Counted from the stretch's first letter, positions 9,117 through 18,525 are shown. The stretch is DNA of 64,000 bases from Treponema sp. Marseille-Q3903 (GCF_014334335.1 NZ_JACSEU010000001.1:1240001-1304000); one strand, 5' to 3'. Made by a program: numbers and translations. Notes: generated by a model from the letters alone, not told the origin.

Positions 9117-10271
9117 ATGGATTTAAATAAAAATACAGTTATTTTTGCCGGTGGTGGTACCGGCGGTCATATTTATCCGGGACTTGCCGTCGCTGATGAA
9201 CTTCGTGTTTTGGCTGCAAAAAACAACCGTGAGCTTAGAATTTGTTGGATCGGAAACTCTAGGGGAATGGACAGAAATATTGTTGAAAAAGCCACCGAAG
9301 AGAAACAAACAAAGACTATCGATATTTTTTATGGTATTTCTTCCGGCAAGCTTCGTCGTTATTTTTCTGTTAAAAACTTTTTTGATCTGTTTAGAATTCT
9401 TTTTGGCTTTTTTCAGGCATTCCATATTCTACGCAGAGAAAAACCAGCCGTCCTTTTTTCAAAAGGGGGATTTGTCAGTGTTCCGCCATGTTTTGCTGCA
9501 CGTATATTAAAAATTCCTGTTTACACACACGAATGTGATTTTACTCTCGGTCTTGCAAACAAGTTGAATCTCAAATGTGCAACCAAGATGTTTGTTTCAT
9601 TTAAAGAAACTAAAAACAAATTGAGCGATATCGACCAAAAAAAAGTGATTGTAACAGGAAATCCTGTGAGAGCCGTTTTTTATAATGCCGGCAAAGAAAA
9701 AGGGTTGCATTTTTTAGGAATAGACGATTCTCGCCCAGTTTTATTGGTTCTAGGCGGTTCTTCCGGTGCCCGTCAGATAAACGAACTTGTTTATTCTAAT
9801 ATTGATTTTTTGTGCCGGCACTTTACTGTTGTTCATCAGACAGGACTTGTCAATTCTGATGAATGCAAAGCTTTGGAACTCTCAAAGAAATATTCTGATT
9901 ATAAGCCGTACAGTTTTATCTATTCGCAGATGCCTGATGTTCTAGCTTGTGCTGATGTAATTTTAAGCCGCGCCGGAGCAAATTCGATTTGGGAAGCAGC
10001 TGTACTTTTAAAGCCGATGATTCTTGTTCCTCTTTGCGGAAACGGTACTCGCGGAGATCAAGTCGATAATGCCGAGTTTTTTAAAAAGTCGGGGGCGGCA
10101 GAAGTCTTGCTTGGAAATCATGCTGATGATGACAATTTAAAATCAGAACTTTCTAAAATGCTTGATAAAAATACACGTGCAGGTTATGTTGCGGCAGTCA
10201 AAAAACTTGTTGCCGGCAAAAAACCTGCCGAATATATCGCGGAAATTATTTATTCGGAGGTCTCAAAATGA
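9117..10271 (+). CDS. murG: UDP-GlcNAc:lipid I N-acetylglucosaminyltransferase
   Basis: 384 residues. MurG makes lipid II from lipid I on the cytoplasmic face of the inner membrane. The GT28 GT-B fold shows the glycine loop GGGTGGHIYPG at the N-terminus, the second G-loop GGSSGARQIN and the donor-site SRAGANSIWEA. The gene starts 13 bases after rho without a clear ribosome site, so translational coupling is likely. Its stop overlaps the next start as ATGA. Confidence 0.95.
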   Translation: MDLNKNTVIFAGGGTGGHIYPGLAVADELRVLAAKNNRELRICWIGNSRGMDRNIVEKATEEKQTKTIDIFYGISSGKLRRYFSVKNFFDLFRILFGFFQAFHILRREKPAVLFSKGGFVSVPPCFAARILKIPVYTHECDFTLGLANKLNLKCATKMFVSFKETKNKLSDIDQKKVIVTGNPVRAVFYNAGKEKGLHFLGIDDSRPVLLVLGGSSGARQINELVYSNIDFLCRHFTVVHQTGLVNSDECKALELSKKYSDYKPYSFIYSQMPDVLACADVILSRAGANSIWEAAVLLKPMILVPLCGNGTRGDQVDNAEFFKKSGAAEVLLGNHADDDNLKSELSKMLDKNTRAGYVAAVKKLVAGKKPAEYIAEIIYSEVSK

Positions 10272-10750
10272 CTTTTGCTGTAATTGACTGGATCTTTGCA
10301 GGTGTTATTCTTTTGTTCGCTTTGGTTGGTGTGATCAAAGGATTTATCGACAATATTTTTGGTAAACTCGCATGGATTTTAGGGATAATCTTTGCGTGTC
10401 TTTTTTATGATGAAGGCACTGCATATTTGCTTTCATTTGTAAAAAATCGGACGGTGGCAAATGTTTTGTCATTTTTAGCTGTTTTTATAATTGTCTTCAT
10501 AGTGATAAAAATAATCCAAATTATAATTTCAAAAGTCTTTGAATGGAGCATTTTAAAAAGCCTTGACCGCACGCTTGGTTTTTTCTTCGGAGCTGTTGAA
10601 GGGCTTGCCGTTGTTGGATTGTTTATATTTTTGGTTTCAGCACAGCCTTTTTTTGATATAAGCAATATTTTTGAAGGAAGTTTTTTTGCTGCTCTGATTG
10701 GGACTATTGTCGCAAACAGAACTCCGAAAGGATTTGGTTCTAATGTTTGA
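10268..10750 (+). CDS. cvpA: CvpA-family membrane protein
   Basis: 160 residues with four hydrophobic helices and the CvpA pattern (IDWIFAGVILLFALVGVIKGF near the N-terminus; LDRTLGFFFGAVEGL before the last helix). CvpA proteins are needed for envelope homeostasis and, in some species, colicin V secretion; the mechanism is unsettled. It overlaps murG by four bases and holB by eight. Confidence 0.8.
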   Translation: MTFAVIDWIFAGVILLFALVGVIKGFIDNIFGKLAWILGIIFACLFYDEGTAYLLSFVKNRTVANVLSFLAVFIIVFIVIKIIQIIISKVFEWSILKSLDRTLGFFFGAVEGLAVVGLFIFLVSAQPFFDISNIFEGSFFAALIGTIVANRTPKGFGSNV

Positions 10751-11969
10751 AAACTTATGCAATCAGGATGCGGGAAATGCTCTTTTATCCGATATAAAAA
10801 ACGATCGTTTTCCGCGTGCAGTGCTTTTTTCCGGCAATGAAGCGAGCGGAAAATTGACAGCGGCTCTTGAAACAGCGCGGATAATCTCGTGTCGTCAACA
10901 TCCTTTTGGAAAGTGGACTTGCAATTGCAAATCATGCAGTCAGCATAAAGCGTTGATATGTTCAAATCTCATGATTTTAGGACCGCGTGATTGTTCACTT
11001 GAAATAAATGCCGCTAAAGATACTTTTTTGAACGCTATCAAACAAAACGTACCTTACATAGACGCAGCTCGCTATCTTTTTTTGCGGAGTATCAGAAAAT
11101 TGACGCTGCGATTCAATCCCATAATATGGAATGATGATAAAGATTTAAGCAAAATCGGAAGCATAATGCAGGAAATCAACGAAAATATTGAAGAACTCGA
11201 CTTTCCTCACAATCTTCCGAATTTTTTCGAAGTTGAAAAACTTTCTTTTGACATCGCAAAACTCGCTTTTAAACTTGAAAACGATTACTTTTATGATTCA
11301 ATACCAATCAGCCATATCCGCAACATGGAAACGTGGGCAAACATAAAATGTGATGAAGGAAAAAAAACTGTAATTATTGAAAATGCCGATAGAATGCAAG
11401 TCAATGTACGCAATGCTCTTCTAAAAACTCTTGAAGAACCGCCGGAAGGTTGTGTTTTTATTCTTTTATCCTCTAAAAGAAATTCAATCATACCTACGAT
11501 TTTGTCTCGTGTCCGCACGTACAATTTTAAAGAACGAACGCTTGAACAGCAGCAAGATGTCATAAAACGCGTTTTCCATAATGACTATTTTAATGGAAGC
11601 ATCAACGATTATCTTTTGACCTTTTTGCCTGTTCCTCCTGCTGAAATCAAAAATCAGGCTGAATATTTTTATAAATCAATCGCACGCCATCAGATTCCGG
11701 ACGTTGCAGAGATTGTAAAAAACTGTGGAAATTTTACACCAAGACTCGAGCTGCGGCTGTTTCTTCATTACCTTGCAGTTATGCAGAAAAAACTTTTGTA
11801 CAGCCAAAACGGTGTGGAAGCCAGTGCTCAATGCATGGAACTTTTGCGAAACTGTTGGGATAACATCACTTTGTATAATCAGACTCCGGTTGCTTCACTT
11901 GAAATATTATTAAGAAATATGTCATCATTGAATGTTGCAAATGGAGGCGTATTTTGCGTGGATATGTAA
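10743..11969 (+). CDS. holB: DNA polymerase III delta'-like clamp-loader subunit
   Basis: 408 residues from the ATG at 10743; an open frame 15 codons longer exists, but AAAGGA lies about ten bases before this ATG. It has a clamp-loader AAA+ fold: GNEASGKLT (P-loop with Leu where Ser/Thr should bind magnesium), a four-Cys patch (C-x-C-x2-C cluster near TCNCKSC) typical of delta'/gamma zinc modules, and LLKTLEEPPEGCVFILLSS with an SRV in place of the arginine-finger SRC. The degenerate P-loop fits delta', which need not hydrolyse ATP. Embedded in the rho operon. Confidence 0.82.
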   Translation: MFENLCNQDAGNALLSDIKNDRFPRAVLFSGNEASGKLTAALETARIISCRQHPFGKWTCNCKSCSQHKALICSNLMILGPRDCSLEINAAKDTFLNAIKQNVPYIDAARYLFLRSIRKLTLRFNPIIWNDDKDLSKIGSIMQEINENIEELDFPHNLPNFFEVEKLSFDIAKLAFKLENDYFYDSIPISHIRNMETWANIKCDEGKKTVIIENADRMQVNVRNALLKTLEEPPEGCVFILLSSKRNSIIPTILSRVRTYNFKERTLEQQQDVIKRVFHNDYFNGSINDYLLTFLPVPPAEIKNQAEYFYKSIARHQIPDVAEIVKNCGNFTPRLELRLFLHYLAVMQKKLLYSQNGVEASAQCMELLRNCWDNITLYNQTPVASLEILLRNMSSLNVANGGVFCVDM

Positions 11970-13189
11970 AACGAGCAGCTCAAAAAGCCGCGAAAATGTC
12001 GAAAGAGCAGGTTTTAAGCCTTCTCGACGACGTAGTTGAAGAAAACGAAAGCTTATATTCACTCTTTGAATCTATTTCAGCCGGACTTTTGATCCTAGAC
12101 GACAATTTTTGCCTTCAAAGATATAATACGATTGCAGAAAGCCGCCTTAACTTTACAGAACATCTCGATAATATCGTCGATACCGGTTTTGCGATTTGGG
12201 AATATATCGATGATGAAGAGATATGCGAATTCTTAAAATGCTGCAAAGAAAAAAATATCACAAACAGTACGGAAGAATTTTCTACAGTTACTTCAGGCGG
12301 TTCTGTTAGGTTCATCAGCCTTACTATTTCTCCTTTGATTACGGAAAACAAAATAAACGGAAAAGTCGTTTTAATCCGTGACATCACCGACAAAAAAAAT
12401 CAAGATGTACTTGTCCATCGCATGGAAAATATGGCGAACCTTACAAACCTTGCGGCAGGAATGGCTCATGATATTAAAAATCCGCTTGGCGCAATAAGTA
12501 TTCATATTCAGCTCATTCAAAAAGCGCTGAAAAAAGCTCGTGACAATGAAAACATTCTTCCTCCAAAGAAATTCATTGAAGATCACATAGATATTGTAAA
12601 TGATGAAATCGACCATCTCAATCAGCTTGTAATGAACTTTTTGCTTGCGGTAAGACCGGTAAAAGCATGTCTTGAACTGAAAAATCCTGATAAACTGGTT
12701 AGCGCTGTCGTTGATTTTTTTTCGCCTGAGTTTAAAAAAAATGGCGTAGATGTGAAATTTATTGAAAGCGGTTCAAATCAGAGAATTATGCTCGATGAAA
12801 AATTGTTCCGTGAAGTTATATTAAATCTTTCTCAAAATGCACTTTACGCGATAAAAGCAAAATTTCGCAACATAAAACAATTTGAAGAAAAATCTGATTT
12901 TTCCTCAGGTATTTTTAAAATTGAAAACTCTATTCGAGAAAATAAATTTTTGATTACAGTTAGTGATAACGGTTGCGGAATGCCTGAAGATACTGTCGCA
13001 AGAATTTTTGAACCGTATTTTACGACAAAGGCAAATGGAACAGGACTTGGAATGACGATGGTTTACAAAATTGTAAAAGAATTTTCTGGAGAAATCAGCG
13101 TGGAGAGCCGTGTAAATGAAGGAACAAGATTTGTCTTGACTTTTCCTATTCCTCAAAAAAATGCAAAACTTCTTGGGAGTGATAAATGA
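11954..13189 (+). CDS. PAS-containing histidine kinase (NtrB/AtoS type)
   Basis: 411 residues, soluble. A short basic helix and PAS domain (about 40-150; SISAGLLILDDNFCL) precede HisKA with phospho-acceptor H172 in GMAHDIKNPLG, then the HATPase domain: N box NLSQNALYAI, G1 SDNGCGM, F box FEPYFTTK and G2 GTGLGM. Without a membrane segment it probably senses a cytoplasmic signal. The TTG start has GGAGG six bases upstream inside holB, a 16-base overlap. It overlaps the regulator gene by four bases and is its evident partner. Confidence 0.92.
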   Translation: MRGYVKRAAQKAAKMSKEQVLSLLDDVVEENESLYSLFESISAGLLILDDNFCLQRYNTIAESRLNFTEHLDNIVDTGFAIWEYIDDEEICEFLKCCKEKNITNSTEEFSTVTSGGSVRFISLTISPLITENKINGKVVLIRDITDKKNQDVLVHRMENMANLTNLAAGMAHDIKNPLGAISIHIQLIQKALKKARDNENILPPKKFIEDHIDIVNDEIDHLNQLVMNFLLAVRPVKACLELKNPDKLVSAVVDFFSPEFKKNGVDVKFIESGSNQRIMLDEKLFREVILNLSQNALYAIKAKFRNIKQFEEKSDFSSGIFKIENSIRENKFLITVSDNGCGMPEDTVARIFEPYFTTKANGTGLGMTMVYKIVKEFSGEISVESRVNEGTRFVLTFPIPQKNAKLLGSDK

Positions 13190-14544
13190 AAAAGTTTACA
13201 ATTTTGACAATCGACGATGAAGAAAATATCCGTATCGGGCTTGCAGATTACTTTGAACTCGAAGGTTACAATGTAAAAACGGCATCGAGCGGTAAAGAAG
13301 GGCTTTCAATCATAGAAGAGGGCGGAATAGACATAGTTATCACTGACCTCAAAATGGACGGAATCTCAGGGGAAGAAGTTGTCAGGCGAGTAACTACAGA
13401 ACATCCTGGAATCCCGGTCATCGTGTTAACAGGGCACGGCAGCATTGATGATGCGACTGCCTCTATAAAAGCAGGTGCTTTTGATTTTTTGACAAAGCCG
13501 CTTGACCTTGATCACTTGTATATTGTTGTAAAAAATGCACTTCATGGGAAAATCCTTGCAGAACAGAACAAGGAGCTTAAGGAAAAACTATCGAAGTCGA
13601 TATCAGGTTCTGATGACGATATGATTGGAAAAAGTTCTGAAATTGCCAAAGTTCGTCAGATGATAGAAAAAGCCGCTCCTTCGAAAGCCAGTGTTTTGAT
13701 AACAGGGGAAAGTGGTGTCGGAAAAGAACTTGTCGCAAGAGCGATTCACAACAAAAGTGAGCGAAAAGATAAGCCGTTTGTCATCGTCCATTGTGCCGCA
13801 CTTTCAGAAAGCCTGATTGAAAGCGAATTGTTCGGGTTCGAAAAAGGTGCATTCACAGGAGCGGAGAGTATGCACAAAGGCCGTTTTGAATTGGCAGACG
13901 GCGGTACAATCTTTTTAGATGAAATCGGCGAAATAAATCAGGCAACGCAAGTAAAACTTCTGCGTGTTTTACAGGAGCGAAAGTTTGAAAGAGTCGGCGG
14001 CGAAAAGACAATCGAAGTCGATGTGCGAGTTGTAGCTGCAACAAACAAAAACATTGAACAGGAAGTAAAGCTAGGTAATTTTCGAGAAGACCTTTACTAC
14101 AGGCTCAATGTTATCAGGATTGAGATGCCGAGCCTCCGTGAACGAAAAGACGATATTCCGCTTTTGATGCATTCATTTTTGAGGCGATTCAATATTGAGA
14201 ACGAAAAAAACATCACGGGATTTGACAACCGTTCAAAATCAGCGATGATAAAATACAATTGGCCGGGCAATATCCGCGAATTAAAAAACTGCGTCGAAAG
14301 TGCAGTTGTCATGTGTACCGGAACTCAGATTAAAATTGAAGATTTGCCTAATTCTGTAAGAGCAAAAAGCGAAGAACATACGATTCAGATTCCTGTAGGT
14401 ATCACGATGGATGAAGCTGAAAAAATCATAATTCAGGAAAATCTCGCTGCAAATAATGGAAACAAAAGTAAAACAGCTGATATGCTTGGAATAGGGCGAA
14501 AGACACTCCATCGAAAGCTTGATGAAATCAATATAAATAGCTAA
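13186..14544 (+). CDS. Sigma54-dependent response regulator (NtrC/AtoC type)
   Basis: 452 residues: receiver domain (1-120, acidic pocket D10 D11, phospho-acceptor D54), AAA+ domain with Walker A GESGVGKE and the sigma54 loop GAFTGA, and a C-terminal Fis-type helix-turn-helix (KSKTADMLGIGRKTLHRKL). On phosphorylation by the adjoining kinase it should oligomerise and open sigma54 promoters. Related pairs exist in other treponemes. Last gene of the rho operon; it converges on the J-domain gene. Confidence 0.95.
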   Translation: MKKFTILTIDDEENIRIGLADYFELEGYNVKTASSGKEGLSIIEEGGIDIVITDLKMDGISGEEVVRRVTTEHPGIPVIVLTGHGSIDDATASIKAGAFDFLTKPLDLDHLYIVVKNALHGKILAEQNKELKEKLSKSISGSDDDMIGKSSEIAKVRQMIEKAAPSKASVLITGESGVGKELVARAIHNKSERKDKPFVIVHCAALSESLIESELFGFEKGAFTGAESMHKGRFELADGGTIFLDEIGEINQATQVKLLRVLQERKFERVGGEKTIEVDVRVVAATNKNIEQEVKLGNFREDLYYRLNVIRIEMPSLRERKDDIPLLMHSFLRRFNIENEKNITGFDNRSKSAMIKYNWPGNIRELKNCVESAVVMCTGTQIKIEDLPNSVRAKSEEHTIQIPVGITMDEAEKIIIQENLAANNGNKSKTADMLGIGRKTLHRKLDEININS

Positions 14545-14553
14545 ATTTTCTTG

Positions 14554-14582
14554 AAAAAATACTGTATAGTAAAATATACGGT
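14554..14582 (-). terminator. intrinsic terminator of the glgC/J-domain transcript
   Basis: Read on the minus strand, ACCGTATA (14582-14575) pairs with TATACAGT (14568-14561), including one G-T pair, around six bases, followed by ATTTTTT. No T run on the plus strand. Confidence 0.65.
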
Positions 14583-14613
14583 CATATTGTGTATAAATTT
14601 TAATACATGTCTA

Positions 14614-15159
14614 TTATTTTATCTCAAAATAGTTTTTAAGAGTTTCGTATGCAGTCTGTATCTCGTCTATTGAAAGTTGTCTATTTTTGTATACATTTTC
14701 AGTGTTTTGTATAGTGCTTTTGTAAAAACTCGTGTCCGGATGATGTTTTTTCAATGCGATGTGATATTGACTTTTTAATTTACTAGACGTGAATGGGTAC
14801 GCTATATCTAGCGTATACATTGCGTGTAATATCTGTGTTGGAAATTGTATATTTTGTGTATATTTATACATTTTTATGACGGTTGCAGTATGTTTTTGAG
14901 TGTTTTTCCTGTTATCACATTGATTTTTTTGTTTTTTTGTATCTTTATTTTTTGTGTAGACTTTTGATTTTTCAAAGTCCTGTTCATTTTTTTGTTTTTC
15001 TTTTTGATTTTTAAAATTAAAAAGACCGGATTTCATATTGTCTTCACTGAAATTCCGGTCTTCATCTGTCTGTCTTGTATGAGCATTTTCATTGGGAATC
15101 TTACCGTTTTCCAGAGCTTGGTTCAGTAAGTCCCCTAGTTTGTCATACATATCAGTCAT
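14614..15159 (-). CDS. C-terminal J-domain (DnaJ-like) protein
   Basis: 181 residues. Residues 1-95 are polar and disordered-looking, rich in Lys, Asn, Gln and Thr. Residues about 105-181 form a J domain: helix II basic stretch QYHIALKKHH with the HPD motif at 140-142, then a helix III equivalent (DEIQTAYETLKNYF). J domains stimulate DnaK ATPase; the position at the C-terminus, with no zinc or client-binding region, marks a specialised co-chaperone. It begins two bases after the glgC stop and so is probably co-translated. Base composition is strikingly rich in TGTATA-like words compared with neighbours. Confidence 0.78.
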   Translation of the reverse strand: MTDMYDKLGDLLNQALENGKIPNENAHTRQTDEDRNFSEDNMKSGLFNFKNQKEKQKNEQDFEKSKVYTKNKDTKKQKNQCDNRKNTQKHTATVIKMYKYTQNIQFPTQILHAMYTLDIAYPFTSSKLKSQYHIALKKHHPDTSFYKSTIQNTENVYKNRQLSIDEIQTAYETLKNYFEIK

Positions 15160-15161
15160 AA

Positions 15162-16460
15162 CTAAATTTCTGTTCCAGAAGGAATTACGGCATCTTTTCG
15201 GATTACGATGATTCCATCTGCACTGTAGAATGCGCCGTGGTCACCGTCTTCATATTTGCAACCTGTTATACCTATCTTACAGTTGTCGCCGATTTTTGCA
15301 TTTTTATCGATAATTGTGTTTGAAATCTGGCAGTTTTTGCCAATTCCTGTAAAAGGTTTTCCTTCTTTTTTGAACTCATTTATTTCTTCTTCAGAATCGT
15401 AATAATCGGCACCCATCATGATAACTCCGGAAAGTTTTGTGCCTTCTTTTATTATTGAGCGCACACCTATTACAGATTTTTCTATTTTTGCATCTGTAAT
15501 GATACATCCCTCCGAGAGCAAAGAGTGATTTACATCAGCACTATTGATTTTGGATGGTGGAAGATTGCGCATGTGTGTGTATATCGGTTGTTTTTGATAT
15601 CCGACAAAATCAAATTCAGGGTTAGGACCACACAAAGCTATATTTGCGTCGTAGAAACTTCGGATTGTTCCGATATCTTCCCAATATCCGTCAAAAATAT
15701 ATGAATTTATTTTCTTTTTTCCGATAGCAAGCGGCAAAATCTCTTTTCCAAAATCAGTATATTTTTCGTTTTCGCCGCCGAGCATGTCTTCCATCGTCTT
15801 TGCGTTAAAAATATAAATACCCATTGAAGCGAGGTATTCTTTTTCTTTCGGCAAACTTCCGCGCGCTTCTTGTGGAATTTTCCATGCATCGATGTTCATA
15901 TCAGGTTTCGGCTTTTCCATGAACTGCGTAACGTTGTTGTTTTCGTCAATCTTCATTATACCGAATCCAGAAGCATCTTTACGATTTACGGCTGTTGTAG
16001 CTATTGTGATTTCTGCACCTGAGCGAATATGCTCATTCATGAATGCGCGCAAATCCATTTTGTAAAGCTGGTCCCCGGAAAGGATGATGTAATGTGTTGG
16101 TTTTTGTGTTTTAAAGTGAATAAAGTTTTTGCGAACCGCATCTGCTGTTCCTTCATACCATCCGCTGTGTTCGAGAGTCTGTTCTGCAGCAAGGATTTCT
16201 ACAAATCCGCCAGAAAAACGGTCAAAATTATACGACTTTGTGATGTGAAGGTGCAGTGAAGCCGAGTTGAACTGTGTCAGTAAATAAATCTTTTTATATC
16301 CGGAATTGATACAGTTGGAAATTGGAATATCAACTATTCTGTATTTTCCACCAAAAGCAACTGCCGGTTTTGACCGTTCCTTTGTCAATGGATAAAGGCG
16401 TGTGCCTTTTCCTCCACCCAAAATAATTGCCAAAACTCTTGGCTCTTCGTCTATAGGCAT
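15162..16460 (-). CDS. glgC: Glucose-1-phosphate adenylyltransferase
   Basis: 432 residues. It makes ADP-glucose from glucose-1-phosphate and ATP, the committed step of glycogen synthesis. The nucleotidyltransferase domain opens AIILGGGKGTRLYPLT and has RIVDIPISNCINSG and SGDQLYKMD; the left-handed beta-helix C-terminus carries hexapeptide turns (ISNTIIDKNAKIGDNCKIG). An upstream in-frame ATG at 16481 exists, but GGAG (16468-16471) is seven bases before the ATG at 16460, which decides the start. Confidence 0.95.
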   Translation of the reverse strand: MPIDEEPRVLAIILGGGKGTRLYPLTKERSKPAVAFGGKYRIVDIPISNCINSGYKKIYLLTQFNSASLHLHITKSYNFDRFSGGFVEILAAEQTLEHSGWYEGTADAVRKNFIHFKTQKPTHYIILSGDQLYKMDLRAFMNEHIRSGAEITIATTAVNRKDASGFGIMKIDENNNVTQFMEKPKPDMNIDAWKIPQEARGSLPKEKEYLASMGIYIFNAKTMEDMLGGENEKYTDFGKEILPLAIGKKKINSYIFDGYWEDIGTIRSFYDANIALCGPNPEFDFVGYQKQPIYTHMRNLPPSKINSADVNHSLLSEGCIITDAKIEKSVIGVRSIIKEGTKLSGVIMMGADYYDSEEEINEFKKEGKPFTGIGKNCQISNTIIDKNAKIGDNCKIGITGCKYEDGDHGAFYSADGIIVIRKDAVIPSGTEI

Positions 16461-16505
16461 AGTATGACTCCTTTTTTGCATGATGCCGGATATTTATTTA
16501 ACATC

Positions 16506-16534
16506 AGTATAAAACCGAAAATCAGTATTTGCAA
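16506..16534 (-). promoter_or_regulatory. sigma70-type promoter of glgC
   Basis: On the minus strand TTGCAA (16534-16529), 17-base spacer, TATACT (16511-16506). It starts about 40 bases before glgC. Confidence 0.75.
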
Positions 16535-16636
16535 ATTTATTTAGAGCTTGCAATGTTATGCTACAAAGTTACAAAAGTTACCATGTGGCGCTAGTTTCAG
16601 AGACAAAATTAACTTTTTCATTTTGAAGAATTTACC

Positions 16637-16663
16637 TAAACAATTTTTTTTCATTTCCGATGA
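16637..16663 (+). promoter_or_regulatory. FliA (sigma28)-type flagellar promoter
   Basis: TAAA (16637-16640), 15-base spacer, TCCGATGA (16656-16663), against the consensus TAAA-N15-GCCGATAA. The start near 16671 leaves a leader of about 90 bases to flgF. The rest of the 16535-16761 gap shows nothing further that I can name. Confidence 0.75.
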
Positions 16664-16761
16664 TAAAAGAGATGTAAACAAATTTTTAGGGTAGTAAAGC
16701 AAACAGAATGCTTTGCTATCTGCAAAAGACCGTTATTAAGGTCAATGCAGGAGGCAAAATT

Positions 16762-17565
16762 ATGATTCGTGGCTGGTACATTGGTGCTTCAGGAATGAAT
16801 GCCGAGCAGAACAGACTCGATGCAATCGCAAATAATCTTGCAAATGTTGATACTGCAGGTTATAAACGCGATGTCACTGTAAGCAAGTCATTTTCAGAAC
16901 TTTTACTTCGACGTACGAATATGGACGGGGTAAATCAGATTCCCAATGGGATGGGCAGCTATGATACGGCTCCTGTTATCGGGAAACTCGGACTTGGTGT
17001 AGAGACAAATGAAAACTACACCGATTTTTCACAGGGGTCTTTCAAAATCACAAATACTAAGACCGATGCAGCTTTGAGCGGAAAAGGGTTCTATGCTATT
17101 GAGACACCAAACGGTGAGCGGTATACACGCAACGGAAACTTTTTGGTCGGCAAAGAAGGAATCCTTGAAACTAAGGATGGGTATCCTGTCCTTGGAGAAA
17201 ATGGATATATTTTTGTAGATGATGATAAATTTACTATAAACGAGGATGGAATCATAACACGCTCCGATAACGGAGAGCAGATCGACCGTTTTAAGATTGT
17301 TCGCTTTGACAACGAACGATACCTAAAGAAAATGGGAGAAAGTTTTTATTCCTCTAACGATATTTCGGGTCCGGCTCACATTGCGGAGGGAGCTGAGCGT
17401 CCAAAGTTTTTACAAGGATATTCGGAAACTAGCAACGTAAATGTTGTGAATGAAATGGTTCAGATGATTGAAGTAAATCGTGCATACGAAGCAAATCAGA
17501 AAACAATTCAGTCTCAAGATTCTATGATGAGCACACTCTGGCAGAAAGTTGCCGAATTAAGCTAA
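16762..17565 (+). CDS. flgF: Flagellar basal-body rod protein (FlgF/FlgG family)
   Basis: 267 residues. The ATG at 16762 has GGAGG seven bases upstream; an 18-codon longer frame is ignored. It opens IRGWYIGASGMNAEQNRLDA with the rod motif NNLANVDTAGYKRD and ends in the FlgG-type C-terminal helix NVVNEMVQMIEVNRAYEANQKT. These proteins build the rod in the periplasm and are exported by the flagellar type III system without a signal peptide. Between the family-typical termini lies the D1 beta domain. Annotated FlgF by gene order (first of two flgG-like genes). Confidence 0.9.
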   Translation: MIRGWYIGASGMNAEQNRLDAIANNLANVDTAGYKRDVTVSKSFSELLLRRTNMDGVNQIPNGMGSYDTAPVIGKLGLGVETNENYTDFSQGSFKITNTKTDAALSGKGFYAIETPNGERYTRNGNFLVGKEGILETKDGYPVLGENGYIFVDDDKFTINEDGIITRSDNGEQIDRFKIVRFDNERYLKKMGESFYSSNDISGPAHIAEGAERPKFLQGYSETSNVNVVNEMVQMIEVNRAYEANQKTIQSQDSMMSTLWQKVAELS

Positions 17566-17577
17566 GGTGGGTAAAAA

Positions 17578-18372
17578 ATGGTAAGAAGTTTATGGACAGC
17601 AGCGACCGGGATGAACGGTCAGCAAGCAAATATTGATGCGATTTCAAACAATCTTTCAAATGTAAATACGACAGGCTACAAACAACAGCGTGTAGAGTTT
17701 GAAGATTTGGTTTATCAGAATTTAAAACTTGCAGGAACTCCTGCAACTGAAGATACAGTTACTCCTGTTGGAATTCAGCAGGGGACAGGCGTTAAAGTCG
17801 GTGCGACACAGAGAATAATGAATCAAGGTTCATTGCAAAACACCGGCGTAGATACAGATGTTGCAATTGTTGGGGAAGGTTTTTTCCGCATTCAAAAATA
17901 TGATGGAAGTTTTGCCTACACTCGCGACGGCTCTTTTAAAGTTGATTCAAACGGTCAGCTTGTGACAAGCGGTGGGCTTCGAGTGCAGCCGGAGATTATT
18001 CTGCCGGAAGGTTACGACGTTTCAACTTTGAACATAACACAGACAGGTCTTGTGAGCGTAAAAGTGAACGGCGGCAATGACCCTGTTGAAGTTGGTCAAA
18101 TTGAGTTGTATCGTTTTCCAAATGCAGTCGGTTTGCAAGCGGAAGGCGACAACATGTTTAAAATTACGGCTGCAAGTGGAGAAGCGATTGCAGGTCGTCC
18201 CGGCTACGAAGGATTTGGCGACACCCGCCACAAATTCTTGGAAATGTCAAATGTCAGCGTCGTAAATGAAATGGTTCAGATGATTGTCGCACAGCGTGCA
18301 TACGAGTTCAACAGCAAAACAATTCAGACTTCTGATAATATGTTGAGCAGTGCGGTAAATCTTAAGAGATAG
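17578..18372 (+). CDS. flgG: Flagellar distal rod protein FlgG
   Basis: 264 residues, the usual FlgG size. It starts VRSLWTAATGMNGQQANIDA with NNLSNVNTTGYKQQRVEFEDL, the FlgG signature, and ends NVVNEMVQMIVAQRAYEFNSKTI. FlgG forms the distal rod, on which the hook is assembled. It lies 12 bases after flgF, preceded by AAGGTGG. Confidence 0.95.
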   Translation: MVRSLWTAATGMNGQQANIDAISNNLSNVNTTGYKQQRVEFEDLVYQNLKLAGTPATEDTVTPVGIQQGTGVKVGATQRIMNQGSLQNTGVDTDVAIVGEGFFRIQKYDGSFAYTRDGSFKVDSNGQLVTSGGLRVQPEIILPEGYDVSTLNITQTGLVSVKVNGGNDPVEVGQIELYRFPNAVGLQAEGDNMFKITAASGEAIAGRPGYEGFGDTRHKFLEMSNVSVVNEMVQMIVAQRAYEFNSKTIQTSDNMLSSAVNLKR

Positions 18373-18393
18373 TGTGATTCACGCATATACCGC

Positions 18394-18479
18394 AGATAGA
18401 CAAAGATAGACAAAGATATATGTAAACGATTAATCTTGTCGACAATATAAATCAGCGGGAAAGCGTGAGCAGTGCACTG
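18394..18479. repeat. Repeat and palindrome cluster between flgG and flgJ
   Basis: Two perfect tandem copies of AGATAGACAA (18394-18413) plus a partial third, a 10-base palindrome TTGTCGACAA (18436-18445) and another CAGTGCACTG (18470-18479). No promoter is convincing in this 153-base gap. Confidence 0.6.
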
Positions 18480-18525
18480 AAAATTGTTTACTGTTTACGA
18501 ATAAATTTTTACAGGAATTTTTTAT

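Noticed and set aside
13186-14544. Sigma54 (-24/-12) promoters within the window for the NtrC-type regulator
   Set aside because: I looked for TGGCAC-N5-TTGC upstream of operons and found none that was convincing.
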